From NCBI GenBank assembly GCA_003427395.1, contig BFEA01000195.1, positions 2,318,377 through 2,368,447 of the forward strand: a stretch of DNA of 50,071 nt. The letters run 5' to 3'. Below are positions 10,423 to 20,625 of this stretch, piece after piece. The translations under genes were made by a program, and so were the position numbers. Within the stretch, counting starts at the first letter, position 1; the number at the start of each line of letters is the position of its first letter. The notes beneath the pieces were generated by a model. That model was not told where the DNA came from, ran no database searches, and saw only the letters and a list, made by a program, of their open reading frames with translations. The DNA is from Chara braunii (Eukaryota; Streptophyta; Charophyceae; Charales; Characeae).

Positions 10423-11938
10423 CGAAGTTCGGATTAATATGAACCACACCGACGACAAATTTGGATTTGTCACATGCTCAGACGGTATTTACGACGTCGC
10501 ACGTTCTCATAAACGTGAACGACGAAATCACACGCTGTCAACAGACCGTGCCGTCCATCCACTGATCCCCGTCTCGAATTAATCCGAACCACACCTCCGA
10601 CAGGATAGGGTCCACCCTATGCTCACAGGTCATTGAGGAAAACACGCCATGCCGATGGCCTCCTCTTGTGGTCGGCCGTTTCTGTCTCGCATTGTGCTAA
10701 TTCGGATGCATCCGAGTCACAACGTCGGTCTTTCGACTCTGCCCAGTTCGGATGTGTCCGAACTCCCCCGCTGTCTTCGTCTTCGACCATTCGCTCTACG
10801 AAGGGTAGTCTGATGACGAGGGTTAACGATGCCTTGGATTCATGCAACTAAAACGAGTCGAGATGGTGACGCTCGGGTGGAAGAAAGACGAGCTCGAAAC
10901 TTGTGTTGCGACTACAGCAAACGTGTCTGTTGTTTGGATTGGGCGAGCAACAACTAACTAAAACTCACGAGGACGACGACATCCCCCGTGATGACGCACA
11001 TATTATAATGACACACTACGACAATCGAGGGGATGTCCGGTGTGTGGTGGGGCGACAACAAACCGTAGCGCCTCGGCGAAGTCGGATTAATCCGAACCAC
11101 ACCGATGGCTTGTTCGGATTTACCACATGCAGAGAGGGTATTGACGACGTCTCACGGTCTGATAAACTTGTACGATGAAAGTACACGGTGTCGGCGCAGC
11201 CTGTCGTGGTCGCACGTATTGGGGCAGCACCTATCGAAATCGGATAAATCTGAGCCACACCCGTCTTAAACACTCAAGGACGAAGACACACCGAGTGAAA
11301 TTCGGGTGGACCCAAGGAAAGCTGGGGAATAACGGAAGCTTGGACGGCTGGATGGGCGTCAACAGACCGTGGGCTCCATCCGCCGGTCCCGTCTCGGATT
11401 AATCCGAACCACATTTGCGAAGTTCAGGTTCAACCGAACCAAACCTCCGGTAGGATAGGGTTAACCCAGTGCTCACAGGTCGATGACGAAAACACGTGCT
11501 GTAGATGGCGACCTCTTGTGGACGACCGTCTCTGGACCGCGCTGTTCGAATTCGGATGCATCCGAGTCACAACCGTTACCGACTGAGAAGGACAAGAAAA
11601 CTCGAGTTCGGTTTGGTCCGGGCCGCAAGGGGGTGGTCCACACCACTTTGGAGCTCGGATGCATCCGAACTACACCGGCGAACTTTACAATCCGCTTGTC
11701 GACTTCGGATGACACCGTACGACCACGGGGTGCACGTCTTCGTTTGCTCTGTCAGCGTTCTAGTGCCTTCTTGCAAGGTACAGCTTTTCCCGGTGCAGGT
11801 GCCTATGCGACGTTGGTTTTTCGACTGCGCCTGCTTCGGATGTATCCGATCCATCCCGCGGTCTTCGTTTTCGACCATTCGTTCTTTTAAGGGCATTGTG
11901 ACGAGGATGGCTCACAATGCCTCGGATTCATCCGAAAC
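10423..11938. repeat. Cluster of short palindromes (TTCGGAT-NN-ATCCGAA)
   Basis: About eleven copies of a 16-20 bp palindrome, consensus GTTCGGATKMATCCGAAC, lie at roughly 10423, 10571, 10700, 10744, 11080, 11238, 11392, 11550, 11653, 11835 and 11921. Many are followed by CACA(C/T)C or TCACAAC. The intervals are irregular (about 40-160 bp), unlike a tandem satellite. The same palindrome occurs at 36.3-36.9 kb inside a coding linker and at 39.0-41.5 kb. Confidence 0.85.
10907..10954 (+). pseudogene. Remnant of element ORF1
   Basis: A short plus-strand segment reads CDYSKRVCCLDWAS, which matches CDYNKHVWYLDRAS at about 12242-12286 in the ORF1 copy downstream. The matching DNA extends about 40 bp further left (GTGGAAGAAAGACGAGCTC against GGGAGGAAGAACGACAGGCTC). 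No longer frame survives, so this is a scrap within the palindrome cluster. Confidence 0.5.
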
Positions 11939-12118
11939 GTGCAGGCGTGGGTACCACTGTCGTCTAACTATGACTGAACTTCGTTATTTTGGAGTCCGGG
12001 TGACCGATAACAGAATACGTGTTGTGGGTCGTGGTTGATGTTGGGACGTGCTGACTGTTCTGAGTGCATGTGGGTTTATTTCCTCTGTGTGTTTCAGGGA
12101 ATGGCTACACACGGATGA

Positions 12119-13243
12119 AGCCACTCCGCTGGTGGTTCCGCCCCGCATGGAGAGGAGCGTCGAGGGACGACGTCGTCGCCGGCAAGGGAAACGAGTCGGG
12201 GAGGTGGCGGTGGGGAGGAAGAACGACAGGCTCAAAACTCGTGGTGCGACTACAACAAACATGTCTGGTATTTGGACAGGGCGAGCCTGGACGACTCCGA
12301 CCCGTTGCAACCACCGTGCGGGCCGCTCTTGTTCGTCGCCGTTCGCGCCGACAGAACGCGTCTCGTAGGGTCTATCGTCCAGTGGGTCGACGATGGCAAA
12401 TACAATTTCAAGTTTACGTTGAAGAAGCATTACAGAAGTGATGGTTCCATCGACGACATCGCAAAGGGATGCAAGGTTGCCGGGAGGATGTTCGGCGGGT
12501 ACGGTGGGCTTGCGATGTCTTTGCCGTACTTTGTTCTGCTAGCGTCGGGGCACGACAAGGCCGTTCACGTGATAGACTTCCTCGAGGTCTGGGCGCGATC
12601 TGGTACCTCTGTCAGTGCCGTGGACGTCGGACCTGGGACATCGATAAGTGGTTCTGTTGGGTTTGCGGGAAAGGAGTGCTCTGGAAGGGGGATGGGAGGT
12701 CAGGGTGGCCTCCCAGCTACGCCTCCTGATCAAGAGGTGGGCATGTCAGACGACTCGGAGGACGACCATCCGCGTGCTCCTTCGAAACCGGGCTTGCATG
12801 GATCTCGCCGCCAAGGTTTGCTTGGAGAGTCGACGCCAAGTGGAGGCGGCGATGGCGAACGGTTGCGACAGGGCTCAGAATTGACGACTCCTCGTGGTCT
12901 TGTCGAAAGGATCGGTTCGTTCGTTCGTGGCATGCAGGTGGCTGAGGTTTCGCCTGGAGATCGCGCGGGTGGTTCGCAGGTTCGAGAGATGCGTGGGTCA
13001 GATGAGACGACTCGCTGGGCCCAACCTGCGCCTGTGCAACTGCAGACGGAGTTAAGCCTGGAACGAAAAGCAAGTGGGAACGTCGCCGGTGAGGAGGTGT
13101 CCGAGCAGGGGCTGTTCCCTGAAAAGACTCAGTCGGGAGGAAAGCGCAACTTGCCGGATGAGGAAGAGCGAGAGGGAGTAACGGTGTTTTCGTTAAAAGT
13201 GAAATTGTTTTCATGTTCACTTTTTATTTTAATTGTAAAATGA
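12119..13243 (+). CDS. Element ORF1, solo copy A (unknown function)
   Basis: Open plus-strand frame from just after a stop at 12116 to a stop at 13241-13243. The family is not recognised. Its core, about 12236-12600, aligns with the minus-strand ORF1 at 20501-21424: WCDYNKHVWYLD against DRCWMLDW, then LLFVAVR against LVLYVVIK, then VGSIVQWVDDG against IGGVVKWSGGN. The rest is a hydrophilic, probably disordered tail rich in Gly, Ser and Glu. The true start is unclear. No ATG precedes the conserved core in frame, and a good 3' splice site (TGTGTGTTTCAG, ending 12097) suggests an upstream exon. The next element module (ParB-like) does not follow; the frame ends in AT-rich sequence, so this is a separated 5' piece of an element. 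Confidence 0.55.
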   Translation, partial: SHSAGGSAPHGEERRGTTSSPARETSRGGGGGEEERQAQNSWCDYNKHVWYLDRASLDDSDPLQPPCGPLLFVAVRADRTRLVGSIVQWVDDGKYNFKFTLKKHYRSDGSIDDIAKGCKVAGRMFGGYGGLAMSLPYFVLLASGHDKAVHVIDFLEVWARSGTSVSAVDVGPGTSISGSVGFAGKECSGRGMGGQGGLPATPPDQEVGMSDDSEDDHPRAPSKPGLHGSRRQGLLGESTPSGGGDGERLRQGSELTTPRGLVERIGSFVRGMQVAEVSPGDRAGGSQVREMRGSDETTRWAQPAPVQLQTELSLERKASGNVAGEEVSEQGLFPEKTQSGGKRNLPDEEEREGVTVFSLKVKLFSCSLFILIVK

Positions 13244-13586
13244 CACAAAGAACTGAGGGAAAAATAAGCAAACAACGAGAAAACAATGGTTATACATGAA
13301 AGCTGTTGAAGGAAATTAAACAAAATTTTTCACCTCGAATGTTCACGCGTACACGAACTGCAAAAATGTCACTCAAGGATTGGCAATCCACTCTGTAAAC
13401 ATGTCACTCAGTAAAACACGCCAACCTCATCAACAACTGATGAGAAGTCTAGGAAATGTCATTATACATTGTCAACATATTTTCAAAATTGCCTATAATA
13501 CACATTCTCACCCGGAATGTTCACACAAAGTAAACATGTCAACCTCATTTTTCCAAACCTAGAACCTGAAATTCTCATCGACTTTC
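13244..13586. other. Convergent intergenic stretch with short repeats
   Basis: AT-rich sequence between the ends of two convergent frames. Short repeated motifs (GAATGTTCAC and AAACATGTCA(A/C)) occur two or three times each. No gene is seen. Confidence 0.5.
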
Positions 13587-14408
13587 CTATCTAACCATGA
13601 ACAAAATGTCAAATGCTATTCTAAGTCTCATATCAGGAATACTATCTTGTGAGAAAACGAACGGAGGGAAGAAACCTTTTGCAAGCAAAGATGCAAAACC
13701 TAACATAAAAACACCACAACTAAAAGCATCCTCTTGAGCAGGAATCCCATCTACTGATGTATCAAAGTAGGATGTAGGCTCCTCCACATGATATTTTTCC
13801 CGAAGATTTTATCGCTAAAACTCCGCTCTGAAAAAACCTCCCAAAAGTTCGAGGGCTGGACCGTAGTCAACTCGATGAAGAGAGTCTACGAGGCGGAATT
13901 TACACTCAGAGCGATTTATACTGACATAAACTAAGGCCCAATGATTTCCGAAATGGAGAGGGATAATTACCAAATCAAAATTGAAAAGATTTATGTCCTT
14001 CACCCATCTCGTCCCTTCGGAGTATGCGATTTTAGCGGACTGAGCTTTTGACAATCTAGGAAAGAAAAAAGAATTTAGAATATGCACAGATGGAATGCTA
14101 CAAGAACTTTCATCTTTTGCCACTTCTGCACATGTCGAATCCACCTTCTTGATGTAGTCATTGGTGATCTGAACGGCTAGCAGGTACAAATTGACAACTT
14201 CATCATTTAACCATTCTCCATCTTTAGCGGCAAGCATAACGTCTTTCTTTTCCACCTTCCACCTCCCCTTGTAATCGACAATGTCATATTCTTCATTCTC
14301 TTCAGTGCTGCCGGTAATCATTTCAAGATACTCCTTTTCTTCTACAGTAAGGCGTACTGTTGCTAAAGAAATCTGGAACGAAGGGTCATGCACTGCATAC
14401 AAACACAC
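13587..14408 (-). pseudogene. Ulp1-like SUMO-type cysteine protease, C-terminal module of minus-strand element
   Basis: Ulp1/SENP-type (C48) papain-fold protease domain. The frame shows WLNDEVVNLYLLAVQ, the family's signature near the start of the domain, then LNSFFFPRL, RWVKDINLF, the catalytic His in GNHWALVYV, the Asp in RLVDSL, and the Gln-Cys end in AQEDAFSCGVFML. All four catalytic positions are present. Two stops, TAG 13815-13817 and TAA 13809-13811, interrupt the frame between the Asp and the Cys; the frame is otherwise unbroken and both sides align with the plus-strand copy at 38081-38734. Reading both as former Gln codons (CAG, CAA) gives a natural sequence, but that is inference. 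Known Ulp1 proteases cleave SUMO or act on SUMO conjugates; Ulp1 domains also occur in plant transposons (MULE, CACTA). It may be a separate gene or the C-terminal end of the element polyprotein. Confidence 0.88.
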
Positions 14409-15023
14409 ATATAAACAACAATAGAGCGACTAAGACTTCACACAAAAACAAGTGATAGACTACATAGATATAAGCTCATGTTGTTGGTTGTCTATCTGTT
14501 TCGTCATCAGTGCTGCTATCCATAAAAGATAAACTGCAACCTGCACGATGCAATTTCTTCCCTTCTGTGAGGCTTATTCCAACAACTTTAAACATCCTTA
14601 AGGCAGCTGGCTTCACAGATGGAAATATCATGGGTGTACGACTTCTTCTCTCATTTTTTGGCAATAACGACAAAGTTGACAAAACTTGCAAGCCACGACG
14701 AATGATATTCTTCTCTCTCTTCCTTTGCGAGTGTACATTTATTGTTTTCCACAGTTCTTTTCATCGCCTTGCATGATTGACAAAATAAAACATAATGAGT
14801 TACAAGTCCGACTTTCCGTTGTTGAAACTGACTCATGAATACCAATACAAAATATATGGCAATTGCACTAAGTCTTCATACAAAACAATTGCAGTATTTC
14901 TCTTCCGAAAACGCACAGTTCCAAAGCTAGGTAAATAAACAATATATCTGAGGGATCGACACAATGGGAGATGAGTGCACGTGATGTACCCACTAATCCG
15001 CATATAGTATTAGATATTGCTCA
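14409..15023 (-). other. Gap between linker and protease in the minus-strand element
   Basis: AT-rich, about 600 bp, with short open frames and no recognisable domain. It could be an intron or inter-gene spacer between the linker region and the protease. The equivalent interval in the plus copy (37.4-38.1 kb) also contains stop-rich sequence with possible splice sites. Confidence 0.4.
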
Positions 15024-16487
15024 TTAGATAAGAAAATGCTCACCTCGATGGCTAACTCTCAGTTTTTCTTCAACACGACCTTCTGTCACACCTTCCATAT
15101 GCAATGGCGCAATAGGAGATTCCTCGATAGCTATCATGAGGTTAGCAGACTGTGGTGTTTGAGGGTGTTCAAGCGTTTGTTGAGGTTGTACAAGTACAGC
15201 TTGCTCCGGTGTACTTAGTACTATATGTCCTTTATCCTCTTCGATGCCCTGTACATGAAGAGTTTCTTCCTCCTTTACGCCCTCAAAGTGTCCTGGAAAG
15301 TGCCGCTTACTTCGGCTGGCATCGTCGACGACGGCATCTGCAATTCCGTGAGTGTACCAGTAATATCCACTTCCATAGCGACACTGTCGCCCACTAGTAT
15401 CGTAGTCGCCCAAACTTGGTCAGGTGTACTCACGCCCTCGCAACTCACACCGCCTTTTCGTCCCGAAGTTTTGGCACTCGCACTGACAATCGATCCCCAT
15501 TGCTGTGTCAGGTTGGACTCAACCACGAGTTTCTCCGCTCGGTCAAGATGGGAGCGCTCCAATAGCGGACCCCTGTCGTGTTCGACTCGACCGTGTGACC
15601 CTTCGAGAGGTGAAACAACATCGATTGGTCCTGAAGCCTTGCCACTTGTACCGGCGATTGATCCCGATCCCACTGTCGGGTTCGACTCGACAGTGAGTTT
15701 CTTCGCTTGGTCAAGCCGCGAGCGCTCGGATGCTGGACGAGTGTCGTGTTCGACACAGCTGTGTGACTCTTTGACAGGTGAAGCACCGCCGATAGTTGTA
15801 CTGCCCCCCCTTGGTCCCGAAGCCTTGCCATTCGCATCGGCGATCGTTTCCAATCCCACTGTCAAGTTCGACTCAACCGTGAGTTTCTTCGCTTGGTCAA
15901 GCCAGGAACGCTCCAATGCGAGGCCACTGTCGTGTTCGACTCGACCGTGGGACCCTTCGACAGTTGAACCACCACTCGATCCTGCTCCCTTGCGCTCTGT
16001 TTCTTGAGGCCCCTGAGACCCTTCGACAGTTGAACCACCGCCGCTTGGTCCTGTAGGTTTGCCATGCCCACCGCCGCCTCGTGCTGATCCCTTGCCTTCT
16101 GTTGCTTGACGCCCCTTAGACTTTTCGGTTTGTTGTCGTTCCCCACGACTTGCGTCCTTGCCGCTTGCACCGTCATTTGGTTCCGGACCCTTGTCACTTG
16201 CACCGCTCCCCGATCGCAATCCTTTGCCATGCGCACCTGCGCTCGATCCGGATCCTTTGCCATGGTCACCACCGCCGCTTGATTTTTTCCTCTCCCCAAG
16301 ATCTTCTCTGACATGCCAATAATATCCATAAGACGGGCTGGTCTATCATAGAACTCTTCAAGATACTCAAGCCACTGCGATGTTTTGAACTCTTGGAAAA
16401 TTTCTTCTGTTCTTACATCTAGTCTGCATTGAGAAACCTCCGGATTAAGTCGCAGGAGTCGCTTGGCAATCTGATTTTTTGCATGTT
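15024..16487 (-). pseudogene. Repetitive linker region of the minus-strand element
   Basis: Three overlapping minus-strand frames cover this stretch and at least one frame switch is needed to use them. The first part, just after the WGH module, reads LKHAKNQIAKRLLRLNPEVS and FQEFKTSQWLEYLEEFYDRP and looks globular. Then follows a Gly/Ser/Lys-rich tract and a three-fold repeat of about 60 residues carrying GRVEHD, LERS-LDQAKKLTVESN and G-IA-A-GKASGP. In DNA the repeat contains TCGTGTTCGACTCGACCGTG, the same motif that forms the satellite at 23.7-24.8 kb. The last part (15024-15413) is acidic. I infer a disordered spacer. The linker of the plus copy (35.8-37.4 kb) has the same position and bias but different repeats. 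Confidence 0.6.
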
Positions 16488-17066
16488 TCAGAAAGTTCGA
16501 TCCTGGCATACGTCTGTGAAGGCAAAACTGCACTCCCCTTCTTCTTTTATAGCCATAACCCACCTCCCTCTCGCCAATGCAGGTTGGAAGTATTGGGGGT
16601 GCCATATAATGTGATGACCCCATGTGGCATCATCCGTCACCGTATAATCGTCTTGACACACTATAGGCCCCGGAAGCAGTCGAATGTATGCAGGGATTGT
16701 GTCTCCAATCTCGTACTCCAAAGGCTCATCAGGTGGAGGTTGTTGTGGAGTTCGAGAGCGTAGCAATTCCATAATAGTACTTGGGTTGTGTGCAAATGGT
16801 GCCAGAGTTGCCACCACCTCTTGGGAGAGCATTGCTAGAACATTCAGATCCAGACTGCCTCCTGATGTCACCGTCATCGTATTGCCTGCCATCTGAGTCG
16901 GTGTAACAATAGAAGAAGTCGGTAGCTGAGTCATTAACTGATCCGTTGAAACCGCCATGCTCGAAGCGCCTCCAGAACCGGACGATGTGCCTGGAACACC
17001 CATTCTCTGCGAATGTGAAGCCGTTCTACAAGGTCTTTGTCTCTCATCTGCCAAAGCCGCTTGCAA
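16488..17066 (-). pseudogene. WGHxIxWHP module of the minus-strand element (novel domain)
   Basis: Minus-strand frame with a Ser/Thr-rich N-terminal part and a conserved C-terminal block: TWGHHIIWHPQYFQPAL followed by GRWVMAIK (DNA about 16560-16622). The plus-strand element has DWGHDIMWHPDHFQPVL and GEWAVAVR at 35434-35500, so the pattern WGHxIxWHPxxFQP is conserved between otherwise divergent copies. The two His and two Trp suggest a metal-binding or catalytic site, but no known family is recognised. The frame differs from those on both sides; a frame switch is needed near 16490-16530 to continue into the linker and another near 17070-17115 to connect to the methyltransferase-like region, so damage or introns are likely. 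Confidence 0.65.
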
Positions 17067-17112
17067 AGTGCCATCAACACTCTCTTCTTCTCAGTCGTCG
17101 GCATCAAAGTCC

Positions 17113-20100
17113 TCACCATCCACAAAACAAGTCGCATAACCTGCGATTGTAAATGCCCCGATTTATTGTCTCCAAGCGGTCGAGAAATGAAACCTCCCTT
17201 TTCGATGGTGCTTTATGATAACCCCTCAAGAGCTTTTCCACTTTTCTTCTTTTGAGCACATAAGTACGTTCCCCTCTGTCTTGCGGCTTTGTTTCGAAGA
17301 GAAACTCCCAAATATTGACCACGTTTTGACCAACCTTGTAGACGAGATCACGCCCTTCATCATGTCGAGGAGGCGGCTTAGTAAAGTTGGCGTAGTAATC
17401 TCGAGTTTTGACCATCTTGTCAATGAATTGAGTGAGGAACTCGAACTCCATACCCTCCCCTTCCAGCACAATGCAATGACGGTGACTCTTTAACAACTCC
17501 CAAACCAATCCCTCATGACCTTTCCCGAGGAAAACGACAGCCTCATCCGCAGGACAAAAATGCTCCAATGTCTCCACCATTGCATTCGGCTCCCTTTCCA
17601 TACCATCATAGACCACTTTCTCTGGTGGATCCATACATGCGATTTTCCACTTTGATGGTAGAAAGTTCTTCTCCACGACATCAGTCAACATCTTCGGCTT
17701 TCTCTCTCTCCGCACAAGTGCCGATATGTCATCCACCCGCTCGACAGATGATGGACCTGCAGCTTGAATATCTTCAAACAAGGGAATAGTGTTGAGATGA
17801 AAATCCCCGTCGTTGGAGTACATGATGACCACCATTCTATCTGTGTGCTCCAAAGGCAAGTTTGCAACCTTATACACTTTCCCCTTTGTTTGTTGTAGAC
17901 GAGTCCATTTGAGAAGATCCAATTGAATGTCCCACATCGCGACTCGCCTCAAGAATGTAAACTCGCAAGGGCGTGGAACGAAGCACAACAATGTCGAATA
18001 CTCGCCACCAAGTTTGTCCATGAACTTATTAAGTCCATGAAACACTTGTTCAGTCCACGCACCCATCTGGGTCGGGCGACAGAAATCCAGGACGGCTGTG
18101 TGGCACGTCAGGTGTCTGATGGCTCAAAACATCTTCTTGCAATCCATCTCGTCTGAAACATTGCTCGGTTCCCACTGGAACGGCACGAATACAGATGTCA
18201 CGTCCCGTTTCTGGAAATATATATATCTCGCTTGTCCCGACATACGAATGCTATGCGAACCCCGAGTTTCAGATCTACGCAACAACTTGTTGACAAATTG
18301 AATGAACTCTTCGGGGCATTTGTTTGCAAGCGATTTTGTTTTCTTGAAGCCCTCCTCTCCTTTCTCATCCTCGCCTCCAAGTGTCACCGGAAATGACCTC
18401 ACCCAACTCGTTTCTTTGAAATGCCGTCGCTGGTCGATCCACCTCTCCGATGTCTATCCTTGATCACAATACCTAGCGAACAAATTAGAAAGGTTGTCGG
18501 AGAATGGTTCCTTCCACTCTGACGGCTTCTTGTGAGGGTTAGAAATGAAGACGAAGTAGTGAAACATTCTCAACATTGCTCTTTCCTGCTTCACCATTTC
18601 CACGTATGTCTCCATCGAATGTTTCCCGGCAGTGTGAGCAACTTTACTTAGCCTTGGAGCCAGTATGACACTTCCGGCGAGAATGTCTTGCAATAGCTGA
18701 AGCCTCTCACGCCTCCCCAACGTAAACATAGCCTTCCATGATCTGACATCCGGATCGCGCACAGCCACGAGGTAACCAAGTCCTCTAGTACTCTAAATCC
18801 AGTGCACTAGAACCCTAACTCCTTTTTCCAACTCGAATCCGGGGCCAGGTCTCGGCGCTTTCCCCGATTCACCTTGTTTGGTGGTAGGCTTCACACCATC
18901 TCTCCCCGACAATTGTCCACTCTCCCAAGCAGAATACACTTGTTGCACCTTCTCGAACACATCGTCCGTCGCCCTTGCCAATACCATGTAAGGCCCGAGG
19001 AAGTCGGACCACTCCTTGCTCCTAGCCTGAAGTGAAAGAGTAACCAAATGATCACTCCCGGTCGCGCACAGAGCCATCGCCGCAAACTCTCTATAATCCT
19101 TATTTTTGACGTCTGCAGCAGATCTGCCTATAGCTTCTGGACGACCGGCTGCTTGCCACAACTTTCGTATGTTCTTAACGATAGCAATCTGGTGCGGAGG
19201 AGTATTTCATTTGTCCTTCGCATTTTGGAAAGTGCTCAAGGTGTAGTAATTCTCCATGCTCCTATCCGGATAGTAAACAGGCCTTGCAGTCCAGCAATCC
19301 AAACGGAGCTCACGGGCGATGTCAGGGCGTTCTTGAGAACATTTCCTCGCCGCCGCAACATTGTGTTGACCACTGAGAGGGTACCTGTAGTACTTGGGCA
19401 CGGATTGGAGATCGAATTCGCCGGGCGTCACTCTTCTCGCCCTCACATTCGTACCGGAAGCGTCACTATGCATTGTATCATGTAGCCCAATCAACAAAAT
19501 GACAGGTTTCTCGTACAATGCACATAGATTCACCCCGGCTGCCCCGGTCGTTCTCTCTCTGATAGCTGCCTCACCCGACTTAACCATTGTTTTGTAAAGG
19601 TCATCAATAAGCTCCTGATCGAGGAAGCGTTGATTATATCTAAATTCCTCATCAGGGATATCCAGAATCCTGTCCAACTTGACAGAAATGAACTGCATTT
19701 CCGGCCTCTGTTTACCATTCTCGTCGAACTCAAGGAAGAAGCCTTTGCTCAGATAACCAGAAGAATTCCCAGGCGACAGAATCTGCAAAGCGGGCGGTCT
19801 AGTGACTGTCTTGCCCACAGCGTCTTCATCCGACTGTGGCTGGTCCGGTGGAAAAACCGAAGTTTTTTTCATCACACCTCCCTTCGCTGTTTTTTTCCTT
19901 GGCTGCCGTTTTTTCTTCATGGCCTCCTCAGCCTCCCGCGTACGTTGGATGGCCTCCTCAACTGCCAGCATTTTCAACTTGCGTTTGCCCTCCTCTTGCT
20001 TGGATCCCCCCTCCTGCTTGGTTTTCTTACTGTCGAAAGCACTTCTCCTCTCTTGGCTGTTCTTCCTTTTCTTCTCAACAAGTCAGACTGCATCAGCATG

Positions 20101-20625
20101 CACCGGCTCGACCCCAACTTCGCGGTGCATTTCTCCGCTCCTTGGATCCGCTTCCCAATGCCCCTGACCCGATGCGAGCAGCTGCGTTCGTTTGGAACCC
20201 CTATGCACATCTGCATACCCTCCCTCGCCGGTCGTTTCCTCTTTTTGCCCTTCGTCCTCATACTCAACCCCTAGACGACCCTCCAATTCGCCCGGCCCAC
20301 ACCTCTCGCTGACTGTGTGCTCACTCTCTACTTCCTCTTCTCCGCCACCCTCCTCATATTCTTCGCGTTCTTCATCGCGCTCCCAATCTTCCTCGCTGTT
20401 CTCCTCGTCGTCATCTCCAAAATAATGTGACCCAGCAGGAATGACCAACTCATAGCGTGGCGGGCGGACCAAGGAAACGGGTTCCTTGGTTGATATTGGT
20501 CTACACTTCACTGGGGCCGACGACACGATTTGCCCGCGACACGGATCTTTCTCTCCGATCTGCCCAAATTTCGGAACTCGTGTTGCAGCAACCGTAGTCC
20601 GAAGCGATGTCGTTGGGCGGGGCAC
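17113..20625 (-). pseudogene. ParB-like nuclease + N6/N4-methyltransferase-like fusion, minus-strand element
   Basis: One minus-strand frame is maintained for 3.5 kb, from about 20625 to a TGA at 17113, broken by in-frame stops at 20083 (TGA), 19207 (TGA), 18793 (TAG), 18454 (TAG) and 18124 (TGA). Order: an acidic, then Lys-rich segment (20.0-20.6 kb); a ParB/Srx-like domain with QRFLDQELIDDLYKTM and the box SGQHNVAAA (19348-19376) followed by RPVYYPD; a helical region; then a beta-class methyltransferase-like fold with LGGEYSTLLCFVPRP, WDIQLDLLKWTR, HTDRMVVIMY, and, after EREPN, the motif-I-like VVFLGKGHEGLVWELLK (17500-17540) ending in IVLEGE. In active enzymes these sites would be DPPY and DPFxGSGTT; here they read LDFCRP and FLGKGHEG, so catalysis may be lost. 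ParB-methyltransferase fusions are known in phage and bacterial DNA methylases. The plus copy at 32290-36547 has the same order. Confidence 0.75.

Noticed and set aside
17630-17655. MDPPEK read as the catalytic DPPY motif of the methyltransferase
   Set aside because: It lies only about 40 residues before the FLGK motif and is not conserved in the plus copy; the expected site is nearer LDFCRP, so I treat it as chance.
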